Shown here piece by piece: positions 17,691 through 28,300 of a stretch of 64,000 bases of DNA. This DNA comes from Bacteroides fluxus YIT 12057. GTDB taxonomy: Bacteria > Bacteroidota > Bacteroidia > Bacteroidales > Bacteroidaceae. Position 1 is the stretch's first letter. Each line of letters starts with the position of its first letter. The DNA is taken from positions 62,001-126,000 of the forward strand of contig NZ_GL882633.1 in NCBI RefSeq assembly GCF_000195635.1, written 5' to 3'. A program made the position numbers and the translations under genes. The notes beneath the pieces were generated by a model. That model saw nothing but the letters and a program-made list of their open reading frames with translations, was not told where the DNA came from and did no database searches.

Positions 17691-18965
17691 ATGAAAGCAC
17701 AGAATAATGTATATCCTTATTTCACTGTATGTGTATGTCTGGTTTTTTTCTTCTTTCCATCTTGCCGTCAGGAAACGGCGTTAGAACGGGCGTTGCGCCT
17801 TGCCGGTGACAACCGTGCTGAGTTGGAACGTGTATTGGAATATTATCGCAGTGACTCCCTAAAACTGAAGGCTGCTGAATTCCTTATACGCAACATGCCT
17901 TATCATATTGGTGTACATGAATGGATAGAAGACCCTCAGGGTCAATCTTATGAATTTGATTTAGAGATTGGTATATATGACGAAATCCTAATGTCACGGA
18001 TGGATTCCTTGTCCGCATGCGGATACAAGATACGTACAGAAAAACACCGCGATATTGAGGTGGTCTCCGCCGACTATCTGATAGAAAACATAGATCTTGC
18101 TTTTGAAGTGTGGCAGAAACCCTGGTCGCGCAGCTTCTCCTTTGATGATTTTTGCCGTTATATCCTACCTTATCGGATTATGAACGAACCGCTCTGCTCC
18201 CTGCGCAGGGAAATGCAGCAACGCTATCTGCATTACCTTGATTCGGCAGGATTCACTACACCCGGTGAAGCTTGCCTTTTCTTGAACGGCATGCTGAAAA
18301 AGCGTTATACCTATGCCGGATTCTCCCCCACTTATCCTTCAATTGAGGAAATGAATAAAAACGGCAGGAGCAATTGCGAAGGACTGGCCATTTTTTACGC
18401 ATTTCTTTTACGGGCGGTAGGAATCCCGACCGTTGTAGATCGTACGGTGTGGGCCAAATCGACAGATGGGCATGCCTGGTGTGCGATGTTGGATGAAAAC
18501 CATATATTTCAAACTTTTAGCGGTGGAGATTCTGATTTTGAAACATTTAGAATTGTGTTCTCTAAACGCCGTAAACTCATTCCTCCCAAAGTGTACCGCA
18601 GAACATTTGACATCCAACGTCCCGATATTGTGATGGAAGATGATGGCTATCGCACATTCCTGAAAAATCCGTATTATCAGGATGTAACGGATTCGTATTA
18701 CAATCCTTTCTTTGATTTGAGGGTGACCTTGCCTTTGGAAGCAGGAGAAAAGGATTCGTATATCTATCTGTGCGGTTCAGGTACGAACAATTATCAAGTA
18801 TTGGCTTTGGGAGAACGCAAGGGCAGAGAGTGTATAGTGAAGAATGTCGTAGGAGACAATAACTTCATTATAGCAGAATGTAGAGACGGGGCGAATCTTA
18901 ATTTTTTGACAGGAGTGCTCTATTTAGACAGTCTTGGCAACGTAACGGAGGGGATACGGGAATGA
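17691..18965 (+). CDS. Transglutaminase-like lipoprotein
   Basis: A 424-aa protein with an export signal ending in FFFFPSC (lipoprotein-like) and a transglutaminase-fold core. The catalytic cysteine is C229 in RSNCEGLA and the histidine H261 in DGHAWCAM, followed by an Asp/Gly-rich stretch; these match the Cys-His-Asp triad of the family. Bacterial members are mostly proteases or amidases. The last 120 residues (beta-rich, AGEKDSYIYLCGSG) may bind a partner. It sits 13 bases after the TlpA gene and overlaps lepB by ATGA, so it is part of the peptide operon and could process the NVEALA precursors, but that is inference. Confidence 0.82.
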   Translation: MKAQNNVYPYFTVCVCLVFFFFPSCRQETALERALRLAGDNRAELERVLEYYRSDSLKLKAAEFLIRNMPYHIGVHEWIEDPQGQSYEFDLEIGIYDEILMSRMDSLSACGYKIRTEKHRDIEVVSADYLIENIDLAFEVWQKPWSRSFSFDDFCRYILPYRIMNEPLCSLRREMQQRYLHYLDSAGFTTPGEACLFLNGMLKKRYTYAGFSPTYPSIEEMNKNGRSNCEGLAIFYAFLLRAVGIPTVVDRTVWAKSTDGHAWCAMLDENHIFQTFSGGDSDFETFRIVFSKRRKLIPPKVYRRTFDIQRPDIVMEDDGYRTFLKNPYYQDVTDSYYNPFFDLRVTLPLEAGEKDSYIYLCGSGTNNYQVLALGERKGRECIVKNVVGDNNFIIAECRDGANLNFLTGVLYLDSLGNVTEGIRE

Positions 18966-19879
18966 CCGGACGGCTAAATAAGAATGGGAAATACTGTTTG
19001 GATATGATGCTCAAATGGTCGTGGCGTTTTCTTGTCGGTACGGCGCTTCTGTTTGTGTTTTATGTCCTTACACAGATATTTCTTTTTACATCCTTTTCCA
19101 TCCCCAGTGACTCGATGTGTCCGCTCTTGCAGCCTGGAGACAATGTGCTGGTAAATAAGTGCTACGCAGGCGCACGTCTTTTCAGCTTGGAAGACGCGAT
19201 AGATCATAAGCCACTGCATATAAGACGGATGCCCGGTACAAGTGATATTCTCCATAATGATGTGGTAATATTCAACTTCCCTTACCCCGAGCGTTGGGAC
19301 AGCATTGGTTTTGATGTGATGCTCTATTATGCCAAACGTTGCATAGCTCTACCGGGTGATACACTGGAAATAAAGAATGGACATTATCGGGTGAGCGGCT
19401 ACGGCGGCAGCCTCGGGAATATAGAATCTCAGGATGAGCTGGCACGCATAATGAGTACAGAGCAGGGGGTGCAATGGTTGATAAAGCAGAATTGCTACTA
19501 TGCCTATCCTTTTGATTCTCTGTTGAACTGGAATATTAAAGAGTTAGGTCCGCTTTATATTCCCCGTGCAGGTGACCAGATACATCTGGAGCATTCTTCT
19601 GTAGTACTTTACAGGCAACTGATAGAATGGGAACAAGGGGCTAAATTAACAGAACAGAAAGGATGCTATCAATTGGGCGGGAATGAAATTACAAACTATA
19701 CCTTTCAAAAGAATTACTATTTCATGGGGGGAGATAAAACGGAAAACTCCAGAGATTCCCGATATTGGGGATTGTTACCCGAAGAATATATCGTAGGCAA
19801 GGTTTGGAGAATATGGAAGTCCATAGATAAAAGTACCGGAACCACTCGTTGGGAAAGAATATGGAAAAAGATAGGATAA
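18962..19879 (+). CDS. lepB: Signal peptidase I (S26), operon-specific paralogue
   Basis: A 305-aa membrane protease: one N-terminal membrane segment (FLVGTALLFVFYVLTQIFLF), catalytic Ser S51 in IPSDSMCPLLQPGD, catalytic Lys K125 in YYAKRCIALPGD, and the C-terminal GGDKTENSRDSRYWG box. All motifs are intact. A housekeeping signal peptidase should lie elsewhere in the genome, so this copy is probably dedicated to the peptides or lipoproteins of this locus. Its start overlaps the transglutaminase stop (ATGA) and its end overlaps the next gene by 19 bases. Confidence 0.9.
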   Translation: MTGRLNKNGKYCLDMMLKWSWRFLVGTALLFVFYVLTQIFLFTSFSIPSDSMCPLLQPGDNVLVNKCYAGARLFSLEDAIDHKPLHIRRMPGTSDILHNDVVIFNFPYPERWDSIGFDVMLYYAKRCIALPGDTLEIKNGHYRVSGYGGSLGNIESQDELARIMSTEQGVQWLIKQNCYYAYPFDSLLNWNIKELGPLYIPRAGDQIHLEHSSVVLYRQLIEWEQGAKLTEQKGCYQLGGNEITNYTFQKNYYFMGGDKTENSRDSRYWGLLPEEYIVGKVWRIWKSIDKSTGTTRWERIWKKIG

Positions 19880-21564
19880 ATAAGATAAGATGCGGAATTG
19901 CTGTTGTTCTGCAATGGACTGCCGTCGCTGTGCCGCTGTCACTTGTTTGCATTTCACATTCCACTCTTCCAATGGGTGAAACCGTAGGACAATGGGGATG
20001 GTTTGACAAGGCGGCTATTGTGGTTCCGATCGGCATTCTGTTAAGTTTGCTGGTTTCCTCAAACAAAGTTGCCTTATCTTACGTTAGTGCCATTTCATGG
20101 GTACTGATAGTCCAGGGAAGTGCGGAAGCTGTTTGGGGGTTGCGTCAACTTTATGGTTTCACATCATCCAATCATCCGCTCTATGCCTTGACAGGCTCTT
20201 TCTTCAATCCCGGTCCTTATTCGGGATATTTGGCGATGACGCTTCCCGTATGCCTGTATCAATGGCTGCTTTGCAGGCAGAAAAGGCGGACGCTTCGGCA
20301 GCCCCGACAAGACCGGTGGTCCCGGGAGGCGATTGTACGGGAGGCGGGGTATGCGGCAACAAGTTTGGCCATGCTGCTTGTCCTCTGTGTGCTTCCTGCC
20401 GGCATGAGCCGTTCGGCCTGGCTGGCTGCGGGTATCTCTTGCCTATGGGTATATGGTTGCTATGCCGGATGGGGAAATCGTATTCGCGGACAGTGGCGGC
20501 TGCATAGACGACGGACAGCGGTGATTGCCATCGGCATGTCATGCCTTTTATTACTGGCCGGCGGATTGTTGTTTGCACTGAAGCCGGATTCTGCAAGGGG
20601 GCGTCTGTTCATGTGGAAGATTACTTGCAATGCCATTGCGGGGAAGCCTTGGGAAGGACATGGCACAGGCAACTTTGCAGCAGCATACGGCGACGCGCAG
20701 GAAACCTATTTTGCTGCGGGTGACTATGAACCATGGGAAGAGCGCGTGGCGGGAAGTCCCGAGTATGCCTTTAATGAATACTTGCAGGCGGCGGTTGAAC
20801 TTGGGGTTCCTTTGGCCTTATGCCTGTTGGCGGTTGTCATGGCATGCCTGCACATAGGAATCAGAAAAAGGCGGTATGGCGTTTGCGGTGCCGTCCTTTC
20901 ATTGATGGTTTTCTCCTTTTCGTCTTATCCCTTGCAGCTTCCTGTGTTCATGGTAACTTTCGGGGGACTGTTGCTGGCCTGTGTTTCCGAGGGCAGCCGC
21001 AGGGAATGGCTGGCCTTGGCAGTATTGGCGGGAAGCGTCGGTGGTCTTCGTCTGGAGAATGACTTGAAAACGGAACACGCCTGCCGGGAATGGATGAATG
21101 CCAAGGTACTGTATAATGCCGGAGCCTACGAATCTGCGGAAAAGGATTACGGACGGCTTTATCCGTTGCTGAAAGACCGTGCCTCCTTCCTGTTTGAATA
21201 CGGGCATGCCCTGCACAGACAGCAAAAAGCCAAGGACTCCAACCGCATCCTGAAGGAGGCTTTGCGACGGAGCAATGATCCGATGATACTGAATGTCATA
21301 GGCAAGAACTACTGGCAGGCGGGTGATTACCTGTCGGCGGAGGAGTGGTTCATCCGTTCCACTCATAGATTGCCGGGACGTATTTATCCCTATTATCTCC
21401 TTGCGAAGCTTTATGCGGAACAGGAATTCAGGCAACCGGACAAGTTCGAAGAAATGAAGCGCATAGTATTGACGAAAGAACCGAAAGTAAATTCTACAGC
21501 AGTACGGCAGATGCGGGAAGAAATAAAGAAATTGCGTAATCACAAACAAGGAAAGTATGAGTAA
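19861..21564 (+). CDS. O-antigen ligase/polymerase-like membrane protein with TPR-like tail
   Basis: A 567-aa protein. About ten membrane segments fill residues 1-390, with the large periplasmic loop of the Wzy/WaaL family (GKPWEGHGTGNFAAAYGD, EYAFNEYLQAAVELG). The last 170 residues are soluble helix pairs resembling TPR repeats (AKVLYNAGAYESAEKDYGRLYP, GKNYWQAGDYLSAEEWF). ATG 19861 is used; the frame's earlier TTG is less likely. Enzymes of this fold transfer lipid-linked sugars onto lipid A-core or protein, so O-glycosylation or attachment of an exported product is conceivable. Its constant place after lepB in this locus argues for a role in the peptide system rather than in LPS. Confidence 0.78.
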   Translation: MEKDRINKIRCGIAVVLQWTAVAVPLSLVCISHSTLPMGETVGQWGWFDKAAIVVPIGILLSLLVSSNKVALSYVSAISWVLIVQGSAEAVWGLRQLYGFTSSNHPLYALTGSFFNPGPYSGYLAMTLPVCLYQWLLCRQKRRTLRQPRQDRWSREAIVREAGYAATSLAMLLVLCVLPAGMSRSAWLAAGISCLWVYGCYAGWGNRIRGQWRLHRRRTAVIAIGMSCLLLLAGGLLFALKPDSARGRLFMWKITCNAIAGKPWEGHGTGNFAAAYGDAQETYFAAGDYEPWEERVAGSPEYAFNEYLQAAVELGVPLALCLLAVVMACLHIGIRKRRYGVCGAVLSLMVFSFSSYPLQLPVFMVTFGGLLLACVSEGSRREWLALAVLAGSVGGLRLENDLKTEHACREWMNAKVLYNAGAYESAEKDYGRLYPLLKDRASFLFEYGHALHRQQKAKDSNRILKEALRRSNDPMILNVIGKNYWQAGDYLSAEEWFIRSTHRLPGRIYPYYLLAKLYAEQEFRQPDKFEEMKRIVLTKEPKVNSTAVRQMREEIKKLRNHKQGKYE

Positions 21565-22018
21565 ACCAATCATTGAAAACACAAATCCGGCTCAGAAAGA
21601 GTGGAATGCTTACTTAGTGTCCCGAAACAAGCAACTGACAAAAGAATTAAAAGAGTTCCGTACAGTTTCTACTATCACCGGTTGCTCGTCTGCACAACTT
21701 TTAGCCATGAGCCAGCTATATAGAATACAGACATCCCCTGCTTATGGCATTATCAGAGATGAGCAGGAATGGAACAATCTGTTTGCAATGATTGATGCGC
21801 TTTATGGGAATTCTCTTGCTGCTTCTCTTCAGAAATATACATTTACACTTCAAGAACTAAAGGTATGCTACCTGATACGTGCCCGAATCAAGAATAACTC
21901 AATTGCCATTCTCTTCAATATCACCACTCAATCAGTAATAAAAGCCAAACAACGGTTGAAACAGAAGTTTGGCTTAATGATTACTGATAAGTTTGATGTT
22001 TTTATACAGCAGCTATAA
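21557..22018 (+). CDS. LuxR-type helix-turn-helix regulator
   Basis: A 153-aa protein: a short helical N-terminal part (QKEWNAYLVSRNKQLTKELKEF) and a C-terminal LuxR-like DNA-binding domain (FTLQELKVCYLIRARIKNNSIAILFNI, then VIKAKQRLKQKFGL). It overlaps the end of the previous gene by eight bases, so it is the last gene of the operon. Similar small regulators often close Bacteroides operons and may feed back on them. The recognition helix is less canonical than usual. Only 35 bases separate it from the convergent hydrolase gene. Confidence 0.75.
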   Translation: MSKPIIENTNPAQKEWNAYLVSRNKQLTKELKEFRTVSTITGCSSAQLLAMSQLYRIQTSPAYGIIRDEQEWNNLFAMIDALYGNSLAASLQKYTFTLQELKVCYLIRARIKNNSIAILFNITTQSVIKAKQRLKQKFGLMITDKFDVFIQQL

Positions 22019-22053
22019 CCGGCTACCTTCCGAGAAGGCGAGATGTTATCTCT

Positions 22054-23211
22054 CTATAGCCATCTATCCAAAAATTGCAGTACAGCCTCCTGGACCTTCG
22101 GACCACAATCGTGCGGCATCTCCCAGATTTCAGTTTTCAATCTATCATCTGCATTCTGACTCTTCCATACATTATGCATTATTGAAAAGGCATCATTGAC
22201 ACCCTCCGGTGGAAACAATTTGTCAAATCTTCCGTTCAGAAAGAACATCGGTTTGGGACAGGCTATCGAAGCAATATGCGGATAATCGAGATAACGGCGA
22301 AGCCCGGGCAATGTATTCGCAAAACCACCGTTTTCCCTACCATACTTCCAGGAGAACTGGCAATCTGTAGTCACCATCCAGCAGACAGCCGCCCCCGCCT
22401 TTATCTTATCTGAAAGGGCAGCCAACATCCAAGTGCGATATGCCCCCATAGAGAATCCCATACAGCCGATACGGTTTACATCCACTTCGGGTTGACTTGC
22501 CAGGAAATCAGTCGTATATACATCCTCATAATTCATGAAAGCACTCCAGCAACGTCCCAACATCTGAAAATGTCCGGCTATCCACATGTGTTTTTCTCCG
22601 TCTATACCCTCTTTACGTCCGCGTTCTCCCCAAAAAATGGCGTCTATAGAAATCACGACATAACCATGGGCTGCCAGATAGTCGCCTACATACTGACCAC
22701 CGTAACATTGCTTTGCCCACGCATCAGCATCTTCAAGCACGGCAGATTCCACTCCAAAAGGACGTATCATCTTTTCCTTACCGATAGAATAATGCCCTCC
22801 GTGATCATGAAGGAGCACTACAGCCGGAAAAGGACCTTCCCCGTCGGGTACCAGCATATAGGCATTTACCCGCGAATATCCCGAAAGGTTGAACTGGATT
22901 TTCCGGGCGCGATAACCGTTTCGTTGTTCCTCAGCCAATACTTCTGTCTTATAGTCAGCAGTATAAGGCGGGGGAGCCAACATGGCATCCAATACTGTGG
23001 CACGCGCTTGTGTGCGCCATTCATCAAACTCTTTTATGGGACTATTCCCCCAAGCCATGGGATAAGTAAGTTCTTTTTTCAACTCATCCAGAAAAACAGG
23101 CATTTCCCGTTCCAACTCATAGCCTTTTACAGACTGGGAAAGGGCGGTCACCGAAGTGACCAGCCCTAACATACAAAGAAATATTTTTTTTAGCATTCTT
23201 TTAAGTAGCAT
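22054..23211 (-). CDS. Secreted alpha/beta hydrolase, paralogue of the gene at 3350
   Basis: A 385-aa esterase with signal peptide (ends TALSQ), nucleophile GFSMGAYRTW, acid region NGRFDKLFPP and late histidine MPHDCG. It is similar along its length to the gene at 3350-4504. The start codon directly abuts the SusD stop; ATG 23196 is also possible. As the last gene of the SusC-SusD operon it is presumably a pectin acyl esterase working on material captured by SusCD. The two paralogues flank the whole NVEALA locus. Confidence 0.87.
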   Translation of the reverse strand: MLLKRMLKKIFLCMLGLVTSVTALSQSVKGYELEREMPVFLDELKKELTYPMAWGNSPIKEFDEWRTQARATVLDAMLAPPPYTADYKTEVLAEEQRNGYRARKIQFNLSGYSRVNAYMLVPDGEGPFPAVVLLHDHGGHYSIGKEKMIRPFGVESAVLEDADAWAKQCYGGQYVGDYLAAHGYVVISIDAIFWGERGRKEGIDGEKHMWIAGHFQMLGRCWSAFMNYEDVYTTDFLASQPEVDVNRIGCMGFSMGAYRTWMLAALSDKIKAGAAVCWMVTTDCQFSWKYGRENGGFANTLPGLRRYLDYPHIASIACPKPMFFLNGRFDKLFPPEGVNDAFSIMHNVWKSQNADDRLKTEIWEMPHDCGPKVQEAVLQFLDRWL

Positions 23212-25341
23212 TTATTGTTGTTTGAAACCATAACCATTAGTAATACCGGTATTCAGAAGCACTTGATAAGTATTTGGCAACAGATGAATAGGCGGATTCT
23301 TGGCGACATAATCTTCATCAGTATAACCCGCAAATAATTTAGTTGCATAAGAATCCCTATAAGCATCCATGTCTACAGCCCAATTAGTCTTTATATACCC
23401 TTCAGCCTCCAATGCTTTTGCTTCAGGACTTCCCGGAGCTATATACTTAAACAATCCTTTAATAGCAACATTTGTCAAATTCTGATCGGCATAGGCAGGA
23501 ACCACACTTCCCCAATCATTATGCTGTCCACGCCATCCAGGAAAAAGAACCGGATCTTCTTTCTTATCAGCAGGTGTCTCGGTAGTCAGACGATAACCAT
23601 ATTCTTTCTTCGCATCTACCATTTTGGTCCAGATATAAGCGGGAAGCTGATTACCGTTCTCAAAAGTATAATAACCTTTTGTTACTACTCCATCAATAAT
23701 AGCATTCATTGTCCGGCGTGTCTCTACAGCTACCTTTGGCAAGATTCCTGTACGGATAATATCAAACCGGCGTACCCCTTCACCACTAAACTCCAACGCA
23801 CGTTCTTTTAACACTGCATCATATACTGAACCGCAATCTGCAATATATTTATCAAAATTAGGATCCACTCCTCCAGGAAAAGCACGGTTGTGCACAGTAG
23901 CCAGATGAGGCTTAGCTTTACCATCCTGTCCTAATGCAGCGTATATCTCGGCCAACATCAGATAAATATCTGATATACGCATATAAGAAACGTTAATGGC
24001 AGAGTTTCCGTAAGTCTTCGTATCCGGATTCTCTATACGGTTCCAATCCCATTTATTAGTACCCGGACCGCAACCCTTGCCCCATGCACTACGATCAAAA
24101 GACTGTATCTGTTCTTGTCCACCACCGGTACTTCCTGTTACAGAAACCGATGCATCACGACGCAAGTCATTATTGTCAAACCAGCCATAATAGAAATGCA
24201 CTTGAATACGATCTTGCCCACAAGCTACACAAGGAGCCTGTCCATTTCCTCCTGTCGAAGGACGGCCTATATAAGCAGGACGTTGTGAACCACCGTTATA
24301 TTCAAAAGGAATTTCATAAATGGATTCGTCAGCCAAAGCAATACTATTATTAGCATGCATCTGATGAAAAATATATTGGTAAGGATTGCCATATTCTTCA
24401 CCATTTGCTCCCTTAGTGCGTGGGTCTGTAAAACGTAACCCCACTGAACCTGAATTATATAAACACGCTTCAAGATATTCTACAGCTATCTGAAAAACTT
24501 CTTTCCAATCGCTGCGACGGCCATAAATAGCATTATTCTTCTCCACGCTCCAATCATCAAAGGAAAGTTTGTTGCCGTCACCATCCACGTAGAAATCAGC
24601 CCCTAAATCTGTGCGACGAGTAGCATATCCTCCATTATAAAGACAAAGACGCCCAATGAGTCCTTGTACATATGTACGGTTCATTACATCAGCACGAGTA
24701 GTGCCTTCACCAGGACGGAACATGTGTGGCTCTACCTCCATAAGTTTACGAATATGATAATCATAAATAGCATAACGGGAATTAAGTCCCTGTGCGGCCT
24801 CACCTGCATTCAAGACATGAGGCACATCACCGTACCAACGGCACAACTCCCAATAGCAAGTAGCACGCAAAGCTACTGCCTGACCATAAATATCCGAAAG
24901 ATTATTAGGTTCTCCTGTCATCAGTTCCTGAAAATTAGGAAGCTTCTCAAAACTGTTAATTAAGGAATTGGCCACAGCAATCGTTTCATAAACCTTACTG
25001 AACACTTCGGTCCCTTCACCAGTATTAATATTGTAATTACTAGTACCTGATGGATAAAACCACTTCTCCTGTATGCCTGCACTACCTTCATTATAAATAT
25101 CTTGAGAATCTTCTATATCTGATCCCCATACCGGATGCCAGAAGAAACCTACAGAATGTAAACTTCCGTTAGCACGTAGCGTTTCATATCCATAGTATAG
25201 AGCACCACGAGCAGACTCTTCACTTGAAAAGACAAAGTCACGATCTGTTACACTAGAGGAAGATGTATCCAAAAAATCTTGACAACCAGCCAAAGTAAAA
25301 GCCATAACGGATGCAAGAGTTATATTTAATACCTTATTCAT
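23212..25341 (-). CDS. SusD/RagB family outer-membrane lipoprotein
   Basis: A 709-aa glycan-binding surface lipoprotein: lipobox FTLAGC, typical SusD start QDFLDTSSSSVTD, TPR-like helices, and C-terminal motifs YMRISDIYLMLAEIYAALG and ERALEFSGEGVRRFDIIRTG. It forms the lid of the SusC channel and delivers oligosaccharides. Longer than the usual 500-600 aa, with extra loops. It lies 35 bases after SusC in the same operon. Pectin-derived oligosaccharides are the inferred ligand. Confidence 0.95.
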   Translation of the reverse strand: MNKVLNITLASVMAFTLAGCQDFLDTSSSSVTDRDFVFSSEESARGALYYGYETLRANGSLHSVGFFWHPVWGSDIEDSQDIYNEGSAGIQEKWFYPSGTSNYNINTGEGTEVFSKVYETIAVANSLINSFEKLPNFQELMTGEPNNLSDIYGQAVALRATCYWELCRWYGDVPHVLNAGEAAQGLNSRYAIYDYHIRKLMEVEPHMFRPGEGTTRADVMNRTYVQGLIGRLCLYNGGYATRRTDLGADFYVDGDGNKLSFDDWSVEKNNAIYGRRSDWKEVFQIAVEYLEACLYNSGSVGLRFTDPRTKGANGEEYGNPYQYIFHQMHANNSIALADESIYEIPFEYNGGSQRPAYIGRPSTGGNGQAPCVACGQDRIQVHFYYGWFDNNDLRRDASVSVTGSTGGGQEQIQSFDRSAWGKGCGPGTNKWDWNRIENPDTKTYGNSAINVSYMRISDIYLMLAEIYAALGQDGKAKPHLATVHNRAFPGGVDPNFDKYIADCGSVYDAVLKERALEFSGEGVRRFDIIRTGILPKVAVETRRTMNAIIDGVVTKGYYTFENGNQLPAYIWTKMVDAKKEYGYRLTTETPADKKEDPVLFPGWRGQHNDWGSVVPAYADQNLTNVAIKGLFKYIAPGSPEAKALEAEGYIKTNWAVDMDAYRDSYATKLFAGYTDEDYVAKNPPIHLLPNTYQVLLNTGITNGYGFKQQ

Positions 25342-25376
25342 ATCTTATTTATTATTTGTTAAACATCAAGTTCCAA

Positions 25377-28300
25377 TTAAAAAGTAATATTAGCTCCTAA
25401 AGTGAAGGAACGCGCACGTGGATAAGCACCAAAGTCCATATTCAATGTCGGAAAGATACGTAATCCACTAGTGAATCCAGTACTACCAGTAGGATTGGAG
25501 TTTACTTCAGGATCAATGCCAGAATAACCAGTTATGGTAAAGAGGTTGGTTGCTGTCAAATAGAACCGTACTCTTTCAATATTTGCTCTGGATGTCAACT
25601 TCTTAGGTATAGTATATCCTAAAGTCAGCGTTTGTAAACGAAGATAGGAACCATCTTCTAACCATTCGGAAGAAGTAATGCCACTCTGGTGATAAGGAAG
25701 ATGGTATTTAGCATGAGCATTCAAAGTACTCAGTTCTGTAGGATCAGTAACTGCGTAAAGATTCCCGGAAGCATCTACATTGTATACTTTGAAAGCATCT
25801 GCCACCCAAGCCGAACGTTGTGCACCGATACCATCAAATTCCTGACCTGAAGCATTAATCATCGAATTTACATTATATACCTTTCCACCGGCTGTCCAAT
25901 TGAAGTTTGCAGAAAGGTCAAAATCCTTATATCCAAAGTTAAACTGGAAACCACCTGTATGGCGGGGCATTACTTCACCCAAGCATGTAGCATCATCCAA
26001 ATCAACCGTACCACTTTCATCTACATCACGGAACTTAGGCGCACCAGGAAAGGCAGTCTGGCCTTCAGGCAAATCAAATGGATGCATATAAGTGGCAGTA
26101 AGAGCCTTAGTCAAATCAGGAATACCTTTCTTCAGAATATATTTTCCATCTTGATAATCAAAATCGTTCACACCATAATGACCTTCGCTAATAAATCCCC
26201 GCACCAAACCAATAGCTCGCCCTTCTTGAAGCATATAGTCCATAGAAGGAACTAGGGCCGAAGATGCCCAATACGAAGAATAGAGATATTGCTCTGCATT
26301 AGCAAGTTGATCCAGTTTATTACGATTGTAGTTGTAAACTGCTCCTATACTAAAACGAAAATCACCTTTATTAATGACATCTACATTCAACGAAAGTTCA
26401 ACACCGCGGTTGGAAGTTTTTCCAAAATTTTGGAATTGATGGGAATAGCCAGTAGTGTTGTCTACGGGTACAGCCATCAACAAGTCTTTCGTTGTATTCC
26501 AATAAACCTCTACACTACCATTAAAACGATTATCAAATACACCAAAATCAATACCTAGATTACGGGAGATAGTCGTTTCCCATTTCAGTTTATTGTTTGC
26601 AAGCAAACCATCAGGGCGATAAAAGGAACCTGTTATACCGTTAATAGGAGTATGATTATTGCCAGAACCTTGGCTAGACCATGTTTCGCGCCAAAGATTA
26701 GAACTGATATTATCACTACCAGAGGTACCATAAGATAAACGCAATTTCAAATTAGAAAGCCAATCTTTAGTATTTTCCATGAATGGTTCCTCGGATACCC
26801 GCCAAGCAAAAGCTCCCGCTGGAAAATATCCCCAACGATGATCAGGTGAGAACTTGGACGAGCCATCGGAACGGAATGTTCCTGTAAATAGATATCGATC
26901 CATCAATGTATAGTTTAACCGCCCAAAGAAAGAAACTGTACGATTAGGCACACCGATTGAATTGGACATGGAGCTTGTAGTAGTAGCCGTATGAATCATT
27001 CCCATTGTGCGGTCATAGTCGAATGTATCAGGATAACCACGGCCGGACAAAGAAGAAGATTCCGAATCAGATGTCAAGATTTCATTACCCAACAGTACAT
27101 TGAATGAGTGATGCTTTCCCAAATCAAACAAATAATTTACAGTAGTTACCGAACGGACACCGTCACTCATACCTCGTGAAAGCGTAGCACGTTTATCACC
27201 ATTGGTATACCCATTCTCATAGTAAGAATTTTTGGAAGTTCCACGAGTTAAAGAAATCTCAGAACGAGCAGTCATCCCTTTTATAATCTCCCAAGACAAT
27301 GCAGCTGAGCCTCTCAATGAACGACTGTACGACTCATTCTTAATATCGTTTATCAACTCTACTGGATTGTGTTTATCGTCAATATTAGCAACACCAAAGC
27401 TAAATCCCGAAGCAACTTCTGAATAGGAAACACCGCCCAACGGATTATCTATCGGACGATAACGATAAGCTCCAGATACATTGGAACCTTTACCATTTGT
27501 TACCCCTTCATTACCATTCAGATTTGATTCTGTATAACGAACATCTAAATCCAAATCAAGTCTCTTCGTTATTTTCTGCTTAAGTTTAAATGAAGCATTC
27601 ATACGGTGGTAATCAGAATTTATCTTAATACCTTCATCATTAATATATCCTAAAGTAAATACGACTCTTGTCTTGTCCGTACCACCTGAAATATTTAAAT
27701 TATGGTTATGGGCCAATGCAGTACGCAAAATATCGTCTGTGTAATCGTGCGCCGCAATGTTTCCATATTCTGCATAATGATTACCATATTTACTTCCTAA
27801 CCCAAAATATTTCTCAACTGCATCTTTATTAGCTGTTCCTCGAGAAGCGGCATAACTCCAGTTATGAAGAATATACTCTTGAGCAGAAAGGGTTTCAAGA
27901 GTCTTTGATACATGTTTTGCTTGAACATAGCCATCGTATGACACTTTGATTTTACCTTCCTTGGCTCCCTTTGTTGTAACCAGAATTACACCATTTGCAC
28001 CACGTGCGCCATAAATAGCAGTGGAAGACGCATCTTTCAATACATCAATCGACTCAATCTCAGATGCCGGTATATCGCTAATATTGCCCACAGGAAAACC
28101 ATCAACTACATAAAGTGGATCATTAGACTGAGTAATAGAACCTCCTCCACGAACACGCACTGTAACTGAAGCTCCCGGACGTCCATCTTGGGACACCACA
28201 TTTACACCTGGCAAACGCCCTTGCAAAGCCTGCGCAACATTCGATACGGGATTAGCTGCCACTTCATCTCCTTTTACTGAAGCGATAGCACCGGTCAAGT

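Noticed and set aside
19861..21564. LPS O-antigen ligase of a polysaccharide cluster
   Set aside because: No glycosyltransferase, flippase or sugar-nucleotide genes surround it, and it is locked into the NVEALA operon by overlaps.
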